From positions 1 to 64,000 of the forward strand of contig JAGVSM010000980.1 in NCBI GenBank assembly GCA_022494885.1: a DNA stretch of 64,000 nucleotides, read 5' to 3'. Each line of letters begins with the position of its first letter. Within the stretch, counting starts at the first letter, position 1. Below are positions 43,201-52,212 of this stretch, in pieces. Source of the DNA: Micrasema longulum (taxonomy: Eukaryota > Arthropoda > Insecta > Trichoptera > Brachycentridae). Below the pieces are notes generated by a model. That model had not been told where the DNA came from. It worked only from the letters and a program-made list of their open reading frames with translations, and did no database searches. The position numbers and the translations under genes were made by a program.

Positions 43201-43768
43201 TTTCGCGCAACAACGAGAAGCGAGTTAGAGACAGAAAAACAACGTTCAAATACCTATTTATCAAAAAAAAAAAAATACCGCATACCCGGTTAAAGATTTA
43301 AATGGATTGTAGGTATATGAGTAGATACTAGATACCTACATTTAAAGTATATTCCAAATTTAAACTCGAGTGCTATCTGTTGGTTAGGTACCCACTTCTT
43401 CATCGGAATAAAGGGATCAAATTACCTTATTTGATCAATAAAATCAAGATAGATTAATTAAAGTAAACGATTTCTCCCTTATCGGTGAGTTTAGTTAGTA
43501 GGGGTTGGGACGAAGAGGGGCCGGTGAATTTGCATAAACATGGCGAAACATAAATCGGATCGTGCGCTGAACTGTCAGGAAGAAGGGATGCTGAAATGCT
43601 GGAGGGGGTAAAGACAGGTGGTGGGGGAAATACGCACAAGGTGGACTCAAACAAAAAAAAATGTAACAATTGATCGATAATTTAAAATTATCCATTGAAT
43701 GCCCACGTAGAAAATAATACTTGCGTAATTTTGTTTGTTTTTACAGTAATTCATTAGACTGAAATCTA
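43201..43768. other. Unassigned, GC-richer 43485-43640
   Basis: 43485-43640 (GGGGTTGGGACGAAGAGG, AGGTGGTGGGGGAAATACG) stands out from the AT background. Minus frames there are Ser/Pro-rich and unrecognised. Confidence 0.3.
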
Positions 43769-44482
43769 TTAACCTTTCAATACCCAATTTTTCTAATTCT
43801 AACTAAAAACATATTTTTGTGTATGTTTTTTGATACGAAATACTGGAAAAAAATATTTTAAAATTTCGTTCAACGAACGTTCGACGGTAGCTTCCTAGTC
43901 ATTTTAATTAGTTTACATTATTACTACAAGTCGTGCCCGCCAACAACACGCTGATTTTTTTCTTTATGCCCTGCAATGCCCTTTTTTTATTCTAACTTGA
44001 AACATAATATTATGTGTATGTTTTTCGATGCAAATATAAAATTAACACTGAAAAAAAATATTATTTTTTTCAGTGTTAATTTTATATTTTAGTAAATGTG
44101 GACAATACACTACATCGGGCATTAAAAGGTACAAAGTACAAGAATGTAAGCAAAAAAAGAAATAAAGATTATTATAAACATTTTTTTTTTAATATTGAAA
44201 ATTGCGAAAACCATTATAACTTCAAATCTTAAAAAAAACAAATAAATAACCTTTTGAACTTTAGCTAAATTACACTTTTGACAAAATACGTGCAACTGAC
44301 ATTTTGTTTCAAATCCTATCGAAAAATTTTACTGTAGTGGCGACTTTTTTAAATTAAGTATAATGGCTAGTATGTAAACAATATTATAAACTAGTCACCG
44401 AGGGATAAGCATGTTTGAAATCTGATTTATACACCGATATCGGTATGTAGCAGATCGTCTCCATTGTGCATTAAAGGGTTAA
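43769..44482. mobile_element. piggyBac-like non-autonomous element
   Basis: TTAA at both ends (43769-43772 and 44479-44482). Left end TTAACCTTTCAATACCCAA; inverse right end TTAACCCTTTAATGCACAA. TTAA sites and a CCYTT start are piggyBac hallmarks. Subterminal sequences are repeated inside: CAATGCCCTTTTTTTATTC near 43975, and CGGGCATTAAAAGG near 44116. No transposase frame is present. Confidence 0.65.
44034..44089. repeat. Perfect 25-bp-arm hairpin
   Basis: ATATAAAATTAACACTGAAA plus A-run, then its exact inverse after a few-base TATTA centre. It lies inside the piggyBac-like element. Confidence 0.9.
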
Positions 44483-44707
44483 TGCTTACAGACTTGCTTA
44501 AAAGTTGCTAATTTTTGTATACTTTGTTTTCTTATTTTATGATTTGTTTAATTTTATAAAAAAACATAATATGGTGTATTTAAGGACAGTATGTGTTGGT
44601 TAGGTTAAATAATATGTTACTGTGCGTTTAAAATACATGTACCTACCTAATCTTAAATTGAAGTTAAAGACCTCAAAAATAAACAGTGAATCGATAATTG
44701 ATAATTA

Positions 44708-44795
44708 AAGAGATAAACATGTTTGAAATCAGTTTTATACACCGATTATCGGTATGCATTACATTATGCGGTCTACATTGGGCATTGTATGGTTT
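44708..44795. repeat. Second copy of the piggyBac-like right end
   Basis: AAACATGTTTGAAATCAG, TTTATACACCGATTATCGGT and TACATTGGGCATTGTATGG repeat 44405-44480 (GCATGTTTGAAATCTG, TTATACACCGATATCGGTAT). This is a solo or duplicated end. Confidence 0.6.
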
Positions 44796-44833
44796 TTATT
44801 TAATTTTTATTTTTATTTATTTAGGAATTTATT

Positions 44834-45002
44834 GGCGGCCTTCGCGATGTAGTGGTCAAGACGCTTGACTGACACACAGAAGGTTCCGGGCTCGATTCGA
44901 GGTGAGAACACAAAAATTAAATGTGATTTTTCTCAAGTCTGGGTGTTCTGTGATGAAATTTACCACTGTAATTGGGCCTCCTGGCCTGTTGTGGTACAAA
45001 AA
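44834..45002 (+). mobile_element. SINE-B, full-length
   Basis: Head GGCGGCCTTCGCGATGTAGT with GGTCAAGACGCTTGACTG and B-box GGGCTCGATTCGAGG, then AACACAAAAATTAAATGTG, CAAGTCTGGGTGTTCTGTG, GTAATTGGGCCTCCTGGCC and TGTTGTGGTAC plus A-run. tRNA-derived SINE; four copies in the window. Confidence 0.85.
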
Positions 45003-45329
45003 AAACTCTTTTATAAAATAAAAAAAAAACAACAGTTGTTTTATAAAAATACAAAATATAAAAAACTTGTTAAGTCAATTTTATAATTTTCAATCAATAA
45101 ATCATGGTACCTCTTTTTTTAGATAGTTTTTTTTGATAAAACGGTCTTTATACTTGTATATGCCCTTCTACGTGGGTACAATTAAAATATCGACAGTTTA
45201 TTTCTGAAGAATCAATATAACACTAGAGCATTTTAACATAACATTATATATAGTGTCATCTGGATATGTTGATCTCCATCTTACACGGCTCAGCTCCTTT
45301 AAGGTGGAGGTTATTTGTTATTTTTAGAA
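45003..45329. other. No recognisable feature
   Basis: AT-rich. The 3' UTR of the following LINE may begin inside it. Confidence 0.4.
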
Positions 45330-45945
45330 TAACCCCCTAACAAAAAAAGTGAGATTTCAGTTTAGATCTGAACTGACAGGAACTATCGATGATTCCCAAG
45401 TGTTGGGAATTGGTTCCAATTAGTTCCAGGCAGAGGGTCTGGAAACGGCAAAAGCATGATCTCCGAACCTAGTGTATGAGCAGCGCTGGATTTCTTCAAA
45501 TTTTCCACTGCCTAAATCAATTGCTGACCAAAGAGTGTATTTTACAAGAGAAGATATCTTGGAGCCATTTCGTCGCTTTGGTTAGTTTTTGTCCAACTGA
45601 CCAAAACACAAATATGCAAAAATAGAGCTTTTTTTACAAAACAGGCATATATAATGACCACAACTTTAGACAAAATTCGTTGAGAAACTTCTTAAACGTT
45701 TTTTCGAAAACAGGTTTTTCATTTTAATTTTATAAATAAAGGCTTTCTCGGAACTCCTGTTCACTAAACTTAATTTCGTAAAAATGGTTTGTTGAACAAA
45801 AACAAACTAAAGCAACGATCTCATGAAGAGATTTGAATATTTTCCGGCAAAGCTTATATTTTATTGATAATATTTTTAACTACAGTTTCTTGCTGCCGCA
45901 TTGAAAACTGATTGAAGCATATCCTTTCGGTAGATATGCGATATT
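45330..45945 (-). mobile_element. CR1-like LINE remnant, split by a MITE
   Basis: Parallel to 28950-29230: GTTCCAGGCAGAGGG, GGCAAAAGCATGATCTC, CAGCGCTGGATTTCTTC, CTTGGAGCCATTT. After the insert come GAAGAGATTTGAATATTTTC and TGCCGCATTGAAAACTGATT. Minus-strand RT C-terminus, frameshifted. Confidence 0.75.
45571..45817. mobile_element. 247-bp MITE in the LINE
   Basis: Ends CGTCGCTTTGGTTAGTTTTT then GTCCAAC, and the inverse of CGTTGCTTTAGTTTGTTTTT then GTTCAAC. The LINE sequence continues in register on both sides. The target duplication may be the imperfect ATTTC/ATCTC. Non-coding interior. Confidence 0.75.
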
Positions 45946-46077
45946 ACAATAGAAATATTCATCTTTATTGTAATATCGTCGTTGCGCCGACAATATCAAT
46001 ATTTTTTTTTTATGAAGCATTTTTAATTTCTCATTTAGATTTCACAATTTCGATTCAACAAAATTTACTTAAATATT

Positions 46078-46133
46078 TTTGACAGGTCATAAGCCCTGTA
46101 GATGCCTAGACTTTTATATTACCTTCTCTTAAG
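46078..46133 (-). repeat. M repeat end fragment
   Basis: GACAGGTCATAAGCCCTGTA, GATGCCTAGACTTTTATATT, ACCTTCTCTTAAG. It abuts LINE J1 3' UTR directly. Confidence 0.65.
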
Positions 46134-46395
46134 TTTCCTTCTCATCTCCTCTCCTCTCTTCATAGTATATATATATATTTTTTGTATATTTTTATTTTGT
46201 TAATCTTTGTTTTTGATTTTTGTATAAAATTGTAAGATTCAATATGTCCATGTATTTATAATTTTCTCAAACTGAACGGTTTGGGTAGGTAGGAAGAAAT
46301 TGCCTTGAGGAAATATGCCCGCCCTTATATGTATATACACTATATATATATTGTATATGTATATGAACTGTCAAATAAAATATATAAATAGACTT
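46133..46395 (+). mobile_element. LINE J1 3' UTR, second copy
   Basis: CATCTCCTCTCCTCTCTTCA, AATATGTCCATGTATTTATA, AACTGAACGGTTTGGGTAGG, AAATATGCCCGCCCTTATAT, matching 6095-6320. No coding part is retained. Confidence 0.8.
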
Positions 46396-46938
46396 CAAAT
46401 TAAAAGCAAAGTTGTTTTTCATTTATTTTATCATAATAATTACCGTAAAGTTAGCGCTTCAAAAAAAAATTTTAATAGTAAAACAATTTTGTTATTACGT
46501 TTATTGAAATTTGTTGTCCTTTCTTTGTTTTTTATAGTTTCTGGTTATTTTTTAACATTGCGTGTTAATAAATGTAGTAATTCAATTAGCCGCTTCCTAA
46601 TTAATTTAAAGTTAATTAAATAGGAAATACCGGGTACCGTCTTTGTGGCACCGGTCCGCCTTCCCACAGGACGTGTGTGAGAGAAAATTGCTCCCGTAAG
46701 ACTGTCCTCAGTATTAAGAAATGGGAAGAATTCCAGAAATCCACAAAAGAAAGGGGATTTTTACTTAATAATTCCATTAAAATAAGATCAGTCGGTCATA
46801 ATTTTTTTTTTAACAAAAAAACCATTTATAGCATCATGTTACAGTTCTGTTACAAACCATTTCAGTGCTAATAAATCCAAAATAATAACCAAAGTCTTTT
46901 TTTTTTCATTTCATTTCATTTTCATTTTTTTATTTTTT
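46396..46938. other. Unassigned
   Basis: 46396-46430 has a TTAAAAGCAAAGTTGTTTTT phrase like the tails at 51645 and 63100. 46630-46690 (GTACCGTCTTTGTGGCACCG) is GC-richer. Nothing further. Confidence 0.35.
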
Positions 46939-47104
46939 GTACCACAACAGGCCAGGAGGCCTAATTACAGTGGTGAATTACATTACAGAACAACCAGGCT
47001 TGAGAAAAATCACATTTAAATTTTTGTGTTCTCACCGGGAATCGAACCCGGAACCTTCCGTGCATGAGTCAAGCGTCTTGGCCACTACACCACGGAGGCC
47101 GCCA
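46939..47104 (-). mobile_element. SINE-B, inverted
   Basis: ACCACAACAGGCCAGGAGGC, GAGAAAAATCACATTTAAAT, CACCGGGAATCGAACCCGG, GTCAAGCGTCTTGGCCACTA, CACCACGGAGGCCGCC. A complete head and body with an intact B-box. Confidence 0.9.
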
Positions 47105-47354
47105 TTGAATCAATGTCACATCACAGGTAAATGCCATTATAAAAATATGATTACATGTTGACGTTCATTGCTAGAAATTATTCGCTTGAAAAGTAACAGG
47201 GACGCGTGTTTAAAATATTGAAAAAACAAAAAAAATTATTGAGTGCTATTTAGCACATCGTATGTATGTTCAAACAAACACTAATTTTGTGATTTTATTT
47301 ATCCCTTAATAAATTAAATAATAATGTCGGGTTTTAGTATTCTAACTGCTGAAA
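47105..47354. other. No feature seen
   Basis: AT-rich and unassigned. Confidence 0.5.
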
Positions 47355-47465
47355 ACCTTCTTTATTTATTTATTTATTTATTCACACTCTTTATCAAAAT
47401 ACAATTCCATATTCACTTTGCCCAGCTAACAAGGGTACATACCCCGTTCCAAGCTAGGCAATTAC
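47355..47465 (-). repeat. T repeat: LINE 3' tail, minus strand
   Basis: (TTTA)n, then on the minus strand GCCTAGCTTGGAACGGGGTA and GGGCAAAGTGAATATGG before the tail. Parallel to 18783-18900. Confidence 0.5.
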
Positions 47466-47529
47466 ATTTTTATATATTATAATATTTAACAAATTAATAT
47501 AGAGTACAGACAAACAAAATATACACTTA

Positions 47530-47670
47530 TTCGGATACACATTTTGATTCATATCCATACAGACATACACATATATACACACATATATATAAATATACAC
47601 ATATATACACATGTACATACACACACACGTACATACACCCATGCGCATACACATACATACATTTATAAAA
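47530..47670. repeat. (CA/TA)n microsatellite
   Basis: ATACACATATATACACACAT and CATACACACACACGTACATA. Frames across it are low-complexity. Confidence 0.85.
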
Positions 47671-47952
47671 AGATAGACAATTTATTTATGCGAAACTTCA
47701 TGGTTGTCATCTATAAATATATATTTTTTAAATTATTCCTTATTTTTTATATTTTATTTTTGACATCCAGTAAGGTTCTCCAATCCGTGGCGCCTATTTT
47801 TGTTTCCCGCTAGGTGGATATCCGTAACCCCACTTAAAACAGCATTATAATATTGACAGATCGACATTCGTTAGAGCACCTAATTCCTTCTGCTGTTATT
47901 TGATAATGGTAAGTCGTTGATTTTGTTTCGTGCAATTTATATTTATTTTATA
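47671..47952. other. No recognisable feature
   Basis: AT-rich. The GTTCTCCAATCCGTGGC region near 47770 is the only less-biased word. Confidence 0.45.
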
Positions 47953-48146
47953 TTAATAAAAATACTTTTATAGTTTTATTCCACATTTATTTATAATTTT
48001 TTATATTTTTTTTTTACCAGTGACCGGGTTTCGTCGTGACCGACATCGTCAGACTGGTTTATATATAAAAAAAAAATTTTATTTAAATTTTAAAAAATTA
48101 TAAATAAAAGTGTAATAAAACTATAAAAGTGTTTTTATTATTTTAA
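47953..48146. mobile_element. Foldback with hammerhead-like core
   Basis: Arms of about 60 bp (TTAATAAAAATACTTTTATA, GTTTTATTCCACATTTATTT) are inverse copies of 48086-48146. The centre is the ribozyme-like sequence at 48018-48056. The arrangement, two inverted flanks around a ribozyme core, recalls Penelope-like terminal structures; this is an inference. Confidence 0.65.
48016..48056 (-). ncRNA. Hammerhead-ribozyme-like motif, best copy
   Basis: Minus strand in order: stem I ACCAGT (48051-48056), core CTGACGA, one extra T, stem II GTCG-GTCA-CGAC, core GAAA, a minimal stem III (C[CCG]G closed by A-T) ending at the expected cleavage triplet GTC, then stem I ACTGGT. Stem I is 6/6 and stem II 4/4 paired. 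The catalytic core CUGANGA/GAAA is complete. The only deviation from the textbook fold is one unpaired T before stem II. In Penelope-like elements such minimal type I hammerheads self-cleave RNA; activity here is untested. Confidence 0.6.
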
Positions 48147-48557
48147 TTAAAATGCAGTTTCGCCAAGAAATGTCGGTAGAAAAACTCAATTTATTCATTT
48201 TGTTGTCTAAAGGCGTATTCTTCCCATACCACAAGCATTTATTTACATCCATTTTAAAAAGTTATTTACTAGATTTTAACAGTAAAACACAATGTTCGTT
48301 CAATTGAACATTCGGTCTCAAAAGTAACTTTTTTGTTAATTGGACTGATTGTTCATGTTTTATGATCATTAGAAACTCTTTAATTTTTACAGAAATTGTA
48401 GTAAATCTTTTATTTATTTTATTCGTTAATGATTAAAACAATGATATTTGTGTATTTTAATACAATTTACAAGTCGAAATCGCTCTACTATTAGAAGGCG
48501 ACACTTTAGACATTGAGCTGGAGGAGGAAGACGAAATTGATGAAATACTGGATCTCT
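48147..48557. other. No recognisable feature
   Basis: AT-rich. A GAGCTGGAGGAGGAAGACG stretch near 48517 encodes a short acidic run in one frame (IELEEEDEIDEILDLW) but has no start or context. Confidence 0.4.
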
Positions 48558-48640
48558 GGAGGCATAAAACCTGTAAATGCCTAGATTTCCATATTTCCTT
48601 CCAAAAAATGTTTTCCCTCTCTAACAGACCGCAACAAATG
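48558..48640 (-). repeat. M repeat end fragment
   Basis: AAACCTGTAAATGCCTAGAT, TTCCATATTTCCTTCC, TGTTTTCCCTCTCTAACAG. Confidence 0.6.
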
Positions 48641-48899
48641 CAGATTTAAAAACTTCTCTAGAATGACACAAATGTCACTTTCTACCGTTTTTTTTTTTAA
48701 AAAACAAAAAAAATATGTATCGTATTTGCAGAAAGCTGTCAAAACAGACAGTATTTTTTTATTTTTAAGAAGTTGAGTTATAAAAGGTTGAGGCCTTATT
48801 ATTTATGCATCTTTTTTGAGAGGCGACCCGACGCCGACGCCGCCATTATGACTTTTCTACGTTGTCTTACCTTGAATCACGAATAAAGCGCGTAATATT

Positions 48900-49118
48900 A
48901 TTACCATCCTCATATTCCTATCTGAACCTAATGGTACATAGTACACAATACACAAAATATAGTGCATTAGTACACAAAATATAGTGTATATTGATAAACG
49001 CTTTAGGTGTCAGTCCAGGAACAATAAAATATTCCTATGTAGAACCGCCTTCTAAAATTATATATCATGTCCACTCAACCAAATATGGTAGTGCTTACCA
49101 CTCCACGACGAGGCGGAC
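48900..49118 (-). mobile_element. SINE-A, diverged copy
   Basis: CTGAACCTAATGGTACATAG, TTAGGTGTCAGTCCAGGAAC, AATATGGTAGTGCTTACCAC and CCACGACGAGGCGGAC. A short internal duplication, GTACACAAAATATAGTG, appears near 48950-48990. Confidence 0.7.
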
Positions 49119-49403
49119 TTATCTCCACTCGATTTTTTTTCTTAGTTTTTTTTATCTGAGAGTAGTCATCGAGCCAAAAATATTCGTCCAGGATCCTGGT
49201 TCTCTCTCACAGACAGAACTGTGTTCTTTATCCGGCCCGACACAGGACAAATAAACTGAAAAGAACTTAAGTTTTATTTTTACCATGAAAACATTTTATT
49301 TTTCTTCATTCTTTGCGTTCTTATGATTTACCCTGATATTTCAACTTTGGTGGCCATTTTCAACAAGTTGTAAATAACTCACTATTAGAAAATGGAAATC
49401 AAG
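49119..49403. other. No recognisable feature
   Basis: Unassigned. TCCAGGATCCTGG is a short palindrome. Confidence 0.45.
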
Positions 49404-49482
49404 TGTTCGAGTGGGGTGCGATCCTCGGCTCTTTGATTCATGAGTCCACGCCACTAGCCACGGGACCACAACCCGATTCTAT
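49404..49482 (-). mobile_element. SINE-C head, inverted
   Basis: Reverse complement GAATCGGGTTGTGGTCCCGT, GGCTAGTGGCGTGGACTCAT, GATCGCACCCCACTCG. Confidence 0.55.
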
Positions 49483-49484
49483 AT

Positions 49485-49645
49485 TTATACATACCTATGT
49501 ACATATATATTATGTGTGTACATATATGTATATATATATATTTATATATATATATATGTGTGCATATATGTATGTATGTCTATATGTATGTATGTAGGAT
49601 GTATGTGTGTATATATATATATATTTATATATTTAATTTTGTTTT
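49485..49645. repeat. (TA/TG)n microsatellite
   Basis: TGTGTGTACATATATGTATA, TATGTATGTATGTCTATATG, ATGTGTGTATATATATATAT. Confidence 0.85.
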
Positions 49646-50667
49646 TACATTTAACGTAAACTGTACTTTTTTTCTTCTCTTTTGGGCTATAACTGTTTTT
49701 CTATTTCTTTAATATTATTTTTATTTATGGGAAACATATTCGAAAACCATATTTGTCGCAACAAATCGGTGTCTTAGAACAGGCATTTTGCCCATATAGG
49801 AACCGATTGCAACATTAGGCATACTAATATATATGACTTACCGACCCTTCATATACTAAGCCTACTCCTAGCACAAGCCGAATTTGCCAGAGTGTTGCCA
49901 TTTTTGTAAAAATGTATGTATAAAATAATAAATAAAATAAACTAACTAATACGTATTTTATATTTGAAAACAAATGATTTTATAAAATAAATACAGATTT
50001 GTTTTCTTGTTGGCGGTGATATTCGCAAATTGGCGGTGATAATATATATATATTTGTATACATTTTCAAATTGGAATAAGCATTAAAAAAATACACTTAA
50101 TACGAAATCTTAGAGAACCAATCAAAATGTTAATTTTAGTTCATGCGTATTATTTGTACGTTTGTATGTTTGTAGGTAAGTTTGTAAGGATATCGCTTGC
50201 GGTATAGAACCCCTTCAAATCATCTACCCCTCCTCCCACTCTACCCCCTCCAGTTACCGCGGGGAACGAATTTACAGCGATAATTTGTAACTGCCGACTA
50301 AGGAACTTGGATTAGGATATGCAATACAATGGAGCTTGTGTCCTGCAAAGGCAATAATATTTCCTCTCTTTGAAATAAATTAACAAACTTTCCTGAAATG
50401 GATGGTCACCCAGTTTCTGCATTAAAACTTTATTATATTAAATCTTAATCGGTTGTGATTAAAAACAAATTTGTTTATAATCAGAACAGAGAACTCTCCT
50501 ATTTTATTCTACGGGGATTGTGTTAAAAATAAGGTTCTCAATTTTTTTTCAGGTTTGAGGCATTTTTTATTTGAACTAAAAAATACATCATTGAAAAGCT
50601 TAATTTCTTAGCTATTTTTCAACATAATGACCAGATTTTTCAACGCATTTTTGTTAAAGACTAATCC
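49646..50667. other. Unassigned, including GC-richer 50200-50300
   Basis: 49835-49860 (ACTTACCGACCCTTCATATA) resembles the end of the H repeat. 50200-50300 (CCCCTCCTCCCACTCTACCC, CCAGTTACCGCGGGG) is unique and GC-richer. The rest is AT-rich. Confidence 0.35.
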
Positions 50668-51075
50668 ACCTTTAGAATCCAGCTTCAAAAAAGTCCGCTG
50701 CCAGTCCGTGGAATTTGGTGACCGCTTCCTGCACTCTTTCACCAGTCTCGAAACGTTGTCCACCCAAGTGTTGCTTTAATTTTGGAAACAAGTGGAAGTC
50801 ACTCGGTGCAAGATCAGGGCTGTAGGGAGCCTGTTCAACGAGATCCCAGCCAAATTTTTCGATTAAATCCTTGGTTTGGCGAGAGATGTGCGGGCGCGCA
50901 TTGTCGTGGTGCAGTCTAACGACTTTCGTCATTCTTTCTCTCCGGCGATTTTGGATGGCTCTTCTGAGCTTCAAGCTTCCCTATAAGTTTCATACAACTG
51001 CCTATGAATATGAACCGGTGGTAACTTTTTAGCCTGCAAAAATCGTATAACTGCACGAACTTCCCACCTGGTGGT
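50668..51075 (-). mobile_element. mariner transposase, internally deleted (DD34D)
   Basis: Minus strand: the N-terminal helix-turn-helix part EVRAVIRFLQAKKLPPVHIH then RQLYETYRE (51065-50985) is joined directly to LRRAIQNRRRERMTKVV, RLHHDNARPHISRQTKDLI, YSPDLAPSDFHLFPKLKQH and FETGERVQEAVTKF (50974-50672). HHDN and PSDF supply the second and third catalytic Asp, exactly 34 residues apart, the mariner signature. The first Asp and about 150 residues between are missing. After FFEAGF a stop interrupts, then QKCVEKSGHYVEK. Clear terminal repeats were not found. Confidence 0.85.
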
Positions 51076-51304
51076 GACGACGATCAGGGGTTTCATCGAG
51101 GATGGCTGTCAGGCCGACACTGAACGTTGCAGCAAGTTTTACTAAGGCGGGATCTAGAGTGGGGGAACCGGCGCATACAGCGGTTTTGCCGGATTTTGTC
51201 TAGCATTTTGCGCGGCGAGTTCACAGCGTTCAGAATCTTATTTTTTACACAACCTTCGTACATCAAGTTTTTTTTTGGCTTTTATCTATTTATCTATTTA
51301 TTTT
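51076..51304. other. Unassigned, GC-richer
   Basis: CGGGATCTAGAGTGGGGGAA, TTTTGCGCGGCGAGTTCAC. It lies between the mariner and SINE-B. It may be the remainder of one of them or of another element. Confidence 0.35.
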
Positions 51305-51472
51305 TGCACCACAACAGGCCAGGAGGCCCAATTACAGTGGTGAATTACATCACAGAACACCCAGGCTTGAGAAAAATCACATTTTTATTTTCCGTGTTCT
51401 CACCGGGAATCGAACCCGGAACCTTCCGTGCATGAGTCAAGCGTCTTGACCACTACACCACGGAGGCCGCCG
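51305..51472 (-). mobile_element. SINE-B, inverted
   Basis: CACCACAACAGGCCAGGAGG, CAGAACACCCAGGCTTGAGA, CGGGAATCGAACCCGGAACC, CAAGCGTCTTGACCACTACA, CCACGGAGGCCGCCG. Nearly identical to 46939-47104. Confidence 0.9.
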
Positions 51473-51582
51473 TTAAGAAGCGTAATTTGAGATGGATACG
51501 CTCAAAACTAGATAAGACATAATGCTGATATGATAAATAAGGATAGAATTCTAAATTTAATTCTAACTAATGTTGAGTATAC

Positions 51583-51665
51583 ATTGATAAAAAAGTTTGT
51601 TTACTTTGAAACCGGTTGGTAGAAAAAAAAAACTGGTTAAAAACAAAGTTGTTTTATTTATTTTA
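51583..51665 (+). repeat. H-type tail with altered hammerhead-like core
   Basis: TTGATAA, A, stem II AAAGT-TTGTTT-ACTTT, GAAAC, then an A-run and AAAACAAAGTTGTTTTATTT. Same order as 63258-63345. Stem I is not recognisable. The tail also occurs at 46400 and, inverted, at 63095. Confidence 0.4.
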
Positions 51666-51984
51666 TTATAGTTTTTTTTTTATTGTTGTGAACCCCTGAG
51701 GTCTTAGCACAAGACAGTTTGTTTCATTTAATTTATTTTTGTTTCTCTAATTATATTTAATGTAATGTGTTGCATAATATTACAACTAAGTGCAATATAA
51801 TCATTTTAAAATTGTAGAATGTGTATGACTATATTTTGTTTTAATATTTTATAGTTTTGTAATGGAGCGTTGTTATGTTTAATGTATAATATGTATGATT
51901 GTATTTTCTTGAAAGTTGGTTTTGACTAAACTTTAAATTTAATTCAACTAACTGGTGTACGAAGAAGTATAAAAATCAAAATTT
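51666..51984. other. AT-rich, no feature seen
   Basis: Unassigned. Confidence 0.5.
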
Positions 51985-52212
51985 TTTTTCAGGCGTTGCC
52001 TAGTAGGTGAATTGCTTTAGTCGCATGAATCTCACCCACATGATAAAGGTTTCAGCTCTTTTATAAAAGTCAATAGATGGTTGAATTGAGAAAAAGTGGA
52101 TGTTTAAACATAGGCAAAACGGTTAATGTTATAAACCAGCCAATGACAGGTCATAACCCCTGTAAACGCCTAGGCTTCCATATTCCCTTCTCAAAAATGT
52201 TTTTCCTCATTA
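51985..52212 (-). mobile_element. M repeat, inverted
   Basis: AGGCGTTGCCTAGTAGGTGA, ATGAATCTCACCCACATGAT, AAAGGTTTCAGCTC, CCAGCCAATGACAGGTCATA, CTGTAAACGCCTAGGCTTCC, TTCTCAAAAATG. Confidence 0.75.

Noticed and set aside
44834..44905. Functional tRNA gene (also at 19.4, 21.5, 25.9, 27.4, 33.2, 34.4, 47.1, 51.4 and 53.5 kb)
   Set aside because: A- and B-box-like words occur, but acceptor stems do not pair and each continues into a SINE body.
47454..47813. Frames of 66-89 codons
   Set aside because: Translations of the CA/TA microsatellite.
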